The position numbers and the translations under genes are program-made. From contig NC_039358.1 of the NCBI RefSeq assembly GCF_003573695.1, positions 94,872,881 to 94,936,880 of the forward strand: a stretch of DNA of 64,000 bases. The letters are read 5' to 3'. Source of the DNA: Papaver somniferum. Its lineage: Eukaryota; Streptophyta; Magnoliopsida; Ranunculales; Papaveraceae. Below are positions 59,042 through 64,000 of the stretch, piece after piece. Each line of letters opens with the position of its first letter. Within the stretch, counting starts at the first letter, position 1. The notes under the pieces are model-generated. The model was not told the origin of the DNA. It made no database searches and saw only the letters and a program-made list of their open reading frames with translations.

Positions 59042-62000
59042 TGTGATACCCAGTGTTTTTAGTTCGAATTTTAGATTCCATACAGTGGCCCATACGACAT
59101 AAAATATATAAAAACCCAACTATACATTTATAATAACATTTTTGTGGAATATGAAAATATATTATAGTGGGACTCTGGTAATTAATCAATTTGGGGCACA
59201 TGACTATTTATTATAATATATTTAATGAAATATGTTAGGAAATTAATAAATGGAAAGATATGGATTTTTAGACAAAAAAGAAGAAAATGAAGAAAGAAAA
59301 CAGATTTAAAAATAATGATTATTATTAGGCATGTGTACTTAATTGCTTTGCTATAATTCTTGTATGTGTAATTATATTATTCTTTCCTTTTTCGTGGTGA
59401 TAGAGTACGTTAATAAAATGAATTTGGTGTGTGTGAAATATGTTCATAAAATATAATTAAGGAATATGACATTATGATATAAATATGAGATTTAATAGCA
59501 TTCATTAGGAGAATAAAGGTAGGTGAAAAGTCGGTCAAAATTGGAAACCAATCGCATTCCATTTGTGTTTTAATTTTGCATGAAAGTTTAATTTAGTGTT
59601 AAATAATGCTTTGAGAAATTAATGGATGATTACTATATATATATGCGTATTTGGTTAGCTAGAGAAAATAAAAAGCCAACTTTTCTTCATCCTGATTTCC
59701 CTCCCCCTTTCTCTGTTTCCCTATATACCTTAAAAGAATAAAACTTCCTCATGTATAACTTCCTATTATATCTTCTTATAGGAATTTAATATATTTGGTG
59801 TTGTTTATGGAATAGAAGAAATATGTTTTTCTATGGAGTGATTTATGGGTTTCAATGTGATTATCAACTATAACATGTTAATTCATAATTAAGGTAGGTT
59901 TACTTAACCATTCTTTTGGGGTACTTTTATTCTTTTACTGATTTCATTATGATTTGTGTGAAATGATTCTTATCAAGTTTTGAGTTGAGTGAAATAATTC
60001 AGAAATGTATATTTTCTATGAACTGAATTTGTATGTTGTGCATGGTGTTCTTTGTATTTTTATTGCATATGATTTGTTTGTGAAAATGTTTAAGAGAACT
60101 ATGTGCATGTCAAATGATTTCTGTGTGATGACTTTTGTGATACATGAACCATAATAAATAAAATAATTTTATAAACAAGATGAGTTCATGTTTTACTGTT
60201 AGACGGAATATGGTTCCATGCTAACGACGGGTAATGATCCCCGAGATTTAAATGGGTAATGATCCCCAGTAGGAACTTGTGTTTCCTGACCATCAATGGC
60301 GGTTGTTCGTGCCGGATAACGAATATGAAACGAGTGATGATCCCCGAGAGCAATGGGTATGATCCCCATAGGAACTTTGTTCCTCACCATTGATGGAGGT
60401 TGTCCGTGCCAAACGATAGGTTGGTATACGAACCAAGGTTTTCGTACCGTGGACTCATCTGATAAAGAAACCAAAAAAAATAATTAAAAAAAATATTAGT
60501 ACTGTGAAATTATTGATAAACTGATGTAGTTGTTATTCTCATTGTGAGTTTGGTTCATATGACTGTTCGTTCATTTTGTTGTGATTGTTTTCTGTATCTT
60601 TTAGAGGATGGGAAAGTATGTCTATTGAGCCGTCAACTCACCCCAATTGACATTTTTTTGCAGATTTATTAGAGTTGCGAAGCGAACCCTAGAAATGAGT
60701 AGTTTGGTGATTGTACTATTTTTCTTTGGATTGTTTGGAGCGTAATTTTGATATAAATATTATTTTGTTAATTTATAATTATTGAATTCATAACTTAATT
60801 TATGTATGTAAAAGTTAAATTGTGCTTGGTGAAATAAATGCAAAGAATAATAAATACATTTTTAAGTCTCTTTTCGTCCCGTAACGCTTCGAGTTCAGAT
60901 CTCCATATGAGTTTGACCCTGGTCCGGAACTCGGGGTGTTACAAGTTGGTATCAGAGCTATAGGTTTTAGATCTTGAATGGGACCTTCATAAAATAAAAT
61001 ATATTAATAAAAAAAGAAACATATGAATTGCCATGCATAATTGTTAGCTGATTACTCCTGTTGTTTGCTTAATTTTCCATTTGTTGATTTCTTGATTTTT
61101 TTCAAAAATTTGCATGATAATTAGCTGTGTACGAAACTGAGGTATTTAATTTTGCATTTTGTTGTCTTGATATGCTCTAAATTTAGGAAATAATTTTTTT
61201 TAAAGGTGGTAGAATGTGATACCTAGTGTTTTTAGTTCGAATTTTAGATTCCATACAGTGGCCCATACGACATAAAATATATAAAAACCCAACTATACAT
61301 TTATAATAACATTTTTGTGGAACATGAAAATATATTATAGTGGGACTCTGGTAATTAATCAATTTGGGGCACATGACTATTTATTATAATATGTTTAATG
61401 AAATTAATAAATGGAAAGATCTCGATTTTTAGACAGAAAAGAAGCAAATGAAGAAAGAAAACAGATTTTAAAAATAATGATTATTATTAGGCATGTGTAC
61501 TTAATTGCTTTGCTATAATTCTTGTATTTGTAATTATATTATTCTTTCCTTTTTCGTGGTGATAGAGTATGTTAATAAAATGAATTTGGTGTGTGTGAAA
61601 TATGTTCATAGAATATAATTAAGGAATATGCCATTATGATATAAAAATGAGATTTAATAGCATTCATTAGGAGAACAAAGGTAGGTGAAAAGTCGGTCAA
61701 AATTGGAAACCAATCGCATTCCATTTGTGTTTTAATTTTGCATGAAAGTTTAATTTAGTGTTAAATAATGCTTTGAGAAATTAATGGATGATTACTATAT
61801 ATATGCGTATTTGGTTAGCCAGAGAAAATAAAAAGCCAACTTTTCTTCATCCTGATTTCCCTCCCCCTTTCTCTGTTTCCCTATATACCATAAAAGAATA
61901 AAACTTCCTCATGTATAACTTCCTATTATATCTTCTTATAGGAATTTAATATATTTGGTGTTGTCTATGGAATAGAATAAATATGTTTTTCTATGGAGTG

Positions 62001-62123
62001 ATTTATGGGTTTCAATTGATTTCTCAACTATAAAATGTTAATTCATAATTAAGGTAGGTTTACTTAACCATTCTTTTGGGGTATTTTTATTCTTTTACCG
62101 ATTTCATTATGATTTGTGTGAAA
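59042..62123 (+). mobile_element. K-a: LTR element with only 271 bp between its LTRs, 3' LTR cut
   Basis: LTR1 59042-60943 (1902 bp, TGTGATACCC..GGGGTGTTACA), primer site, 271-bp internal region 60944-61214 and LTR2 from 61215. LTR2 stops at 62123 (after GTGTGAAA), 909 bp in; its remaining 976 bp are at 18439-19414. The GGGGTGTTACA end followed by TTGGTATCAGAGC is typical of Del/Tekay chromoviruses. The internal region contains no frame, only primer site and purine tract (TTTAAAGGTGGTAGAA). The LTR carries four GATCCCC-centred repeats (60233-60370). Confidence 0.92.
60947..60958 (+). other. K-a primer-binding site
   Basis: TGGTATCAGAGC three bases after the LTR1 end, initiator Met-tRNA type. 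The following CTATAGGTTTTAGATC is also usual for Del/Tekay-type leaders. Confidence 0.9.
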
Positions 62124-64000
62124 CTAGGGTATGACATGTGTCGTTACGGCACGGGCGTGGGGTTAATCTGATCTTATTGTTTAACTTTTTTTTTGAAGGT
62201 AACCGGAACTTCCATCCTGTCATTTAGTACAATTTGATATCGGTAACTCCCATCTTATTGTTTAATGTTATCTCACCCCGATTACTCGATGTTTTTCTTA
62301 TAATATTATATTTTTTATACGATGCATTTTTATTTATTTTTTCCAATAATAGTCTTATAAATTTCAGTCCTCATAGCACATTTTTGGATTCTGTTACAGG
62401 AGATCTCAGGTTCGAGTTTATAGCACAACAACCTGTTCAATTAATATAGTAGTACGTTGTTGGAGCTTAGCTTGTTAGGATTCCAAATAGTTGATGTAAT
62501 AATTTTTATATTTTGATAAAAGAGAAATTTTATTTTTTAGCTTGTTCTTGCATCGTGGTCTTTTGCCAGAAGACTACAAATATCGGCACTAAAGCTATCA
62601 CAAAGTTCAATTCCTAATAGAAATAATCTAATAATATTGATTTTTTTCATGCGAAGCAACATGGGAAAAAATGGTACTTTTGTGAAGCCTTAAAGTGTTG
62701 TCCGCACAGTATAAATGAAACGGTAGAAATGAAATCGAAAAAAGTGAAGTTCAAAACTTATTGAGTTTGTTATGATCTAAACTTCTCGGAAGACAAAGAG
62801 GTGTGATGAAGATGAATTTGGATATAAAAAATCTCAGTTTTTAGAAATTTACTCTTTGGATTTACTCTTGCTTTTATAGGTCTCATTCATCAAAGGAAAA
62901 ACAGGCAGCAAAGACTTTATAATACAATTAAAGCACTAAAATGGCAGTTGCCATGACAGTTAAATGACCCAGATATTTGCAGTTTTATAAAATGTGTATA
63001 TTGTCCTCATTCAACGCCCTGACCTCCACCATTCTAACACCACTTCAGTGCTACTACTACCTTACCTCCACCTCCAAAAAAGCAACCACACACATCCACA
63101 TCTGTAGTTACAATGACACAAACTTTACTCATAGTTGACGATCGACGGGGATCGGTTAGTCAGCTCGACACTTGGAGGAACAAAGAATAAGAAGAATTAG
63201 GGACTAAAGCGGCAAAATGACCTTGATTGTAGCAGATACAAAATATAAAATAACTGTCTAGACAAAGGAAATTCCTATACATGTTTCAATAGTTTTCACC
63301 AAAGTATTTATTAATTTCATTTGAAAGAACGGTCACTTGTTCAATAAATTTCTCAATCAAGTTTAGCACATCCCGAAAGAGTCTAGTACACAAATAAAAT
63401 GTAACTATGATTTGCCACTGATTTACCTGTTGTTAGATTCAGATAACCGTATTGGTGTTATGCTATTCCAGATTATATGTAACAGAAGTTGGGTTAGTAT
63501 TCATATTTTTAATCACAGATGCCTCTAAGAATAGATCAAATTGGAAGTATGGAGGCCGTTAGGCCTCAAGTCTCACGATCATTTTCCATCTTCGTAACAT
63601 ACTATACTCTATGTAATAGCAGTTGTACTTAACACAATGACCATTTGTGTCTCGCCATTGCAATAAATCTAATCAATAAAGATGTTTCAATTTCTAAGGA
63701 AAGTGTAATGATTTTAAAAAAAGTACCATAAAAGAATAGTATGATGAAAATTCTTGCCCTGTACTGCAAAAATTAATACTAAAGGAAGAACCAAAATGAC
63801 TTGCAAGCTGGTTGCTAGAAGATTAATCACCAATGTATAAACGAAACTGGCAACAGAACATTCAGGAATGCTATAAAAGAATTCTAAATCCTTTTGGTTT
63901 AGTCCATTTGTTAGAAGATGAATCACCAATATATTTTTCCACGCATCATATGAGGGATTATTATATTTCAGCAAGAGATACTCCAATAGAAAAATGGATT
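62124..64000. other. Unassigned AT-rich region right of the inversion breakpoint
   Basis: No similarity to any element in the window. A plus-strand stretch ending FEFIAQQPVQLI and stop (62398-62449) is preceded by TTCTGTTACAG, a possible acceptor, and followed by UTR-like sequence; it might be the last exon of a lost gene, but that is weak. A minus-strand frame 63986-63714 (90 residues, with a hydrophobic stretch VINLLATSLQVILVLPLVLI) is unrecognised. A ~20-bp phrase, ATTGGTGATTAATCTTCTAG, recurs in near form at about 63820 and 63915. Confidence 0.35.

Noticed and set aside
62234..62449. 71-codon frame as a gene truncated by the inversion
   Set aside because: Only the last ~17 codons look exon-like and I see no upstream exon on either side of the breakpoint; kept only as a remark.
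1..64000. tRNA, rRNA, or a biosynthetic or defence gene cluster
   Set aside because: I looked for these and saw none; all substantial coding content is transposon-derived apart from the two small genes at 12.1-13.3 kb.

Overview
The window looks like a repeat-rich stretch of a large, AT-rich flowering-plant nuclear genome, probably a eudicot. The evidence is plant LTR retrotransposon lineages, primer-binding sites for initiator Met-tRNA, a plant L1-type LINE relic and a neprosin-domain exon. I could not fix the species, and there is no complete, confidently functional host gene. I named the families by what I can see. Family S is Sirevirus-like (Ty1/Copia), with LTRs of about 2.2-2.5 kb running TGTTAGAG..TTTTCA and several purine tracts before the 3' LTR. 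Family T is Ty3/Gypsy Tat-like, with LTRs of about 2.65-2.75 kb running TGTTGATGG..AACA. Family Ath is Athila-like. Family K is chromovirus/Tekay-like, with LTRs of about 1.9 kb. I see no reverse transcriptase or integrase in any LTR element here, so all look non-autonomous (gag-only or nearly empty).

Layout, left to right. 1-5156 is the 3' end of element S-a, carrying solo LTR S-b (387-2753). 5157-5381 is a T-LTR scrap. 5382-11331 is element S-c, with decayed gag and ORF2. 11332-14700 is the only stretch rich in non-LTR sequence: a neprosin last exon, a two-exon coiled-coil gene, an L1-type LINE relic and a foldback MITE. 14905-22353 holds halves of LTRs from families T, S and K. 22354-42203 is host LTR T-b, interrupted by element T-c (24300-42110), which is itself interrupted by Ath-a (25179-33508) and carries a 76-bp hairpin minisatellite. 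42204-59041 is S-d, then S-e, then the complete S-f (45178-53845). 59042-62123 is K-a. 62124-64000 is AT-rich and unassigned.

The main result is that several insertions cannot be closed locally but close perfectly across the window. The 3' LTR of K-a is cut into two complementary halves (61215-62123, and 18439-19414 on the minus strand) that meet at the same base. The target duplications TACCA (K-a), TCATG (S-e) and GTTGG (S-d) each have one copy near 15.5-18.4 kb and the partner near 42.2-59.0 kb, in opposite orientation. Inverting 19415-62123 (about 42.7 kb) repairs all three at once. The restored order is a five-level nest: T-a contains T-b, T-b contains solo LTR S-d, S-d contains S-e, and S-e contains S-f and K-a. 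T-b also contains T-c, which contains Ath-a. I infer a recent 42.7-kb inversion (or an assembly inversion) with one breakpoint inside the K-a LTR.

A second result concerns family S. Its pol-less elements carry, after gag, a conserved reading frame of about 144 residues (ORF2), seen in S-f and S-c. A good splice donor in gag and an acceptor just before ORF2 would join the two in frame.
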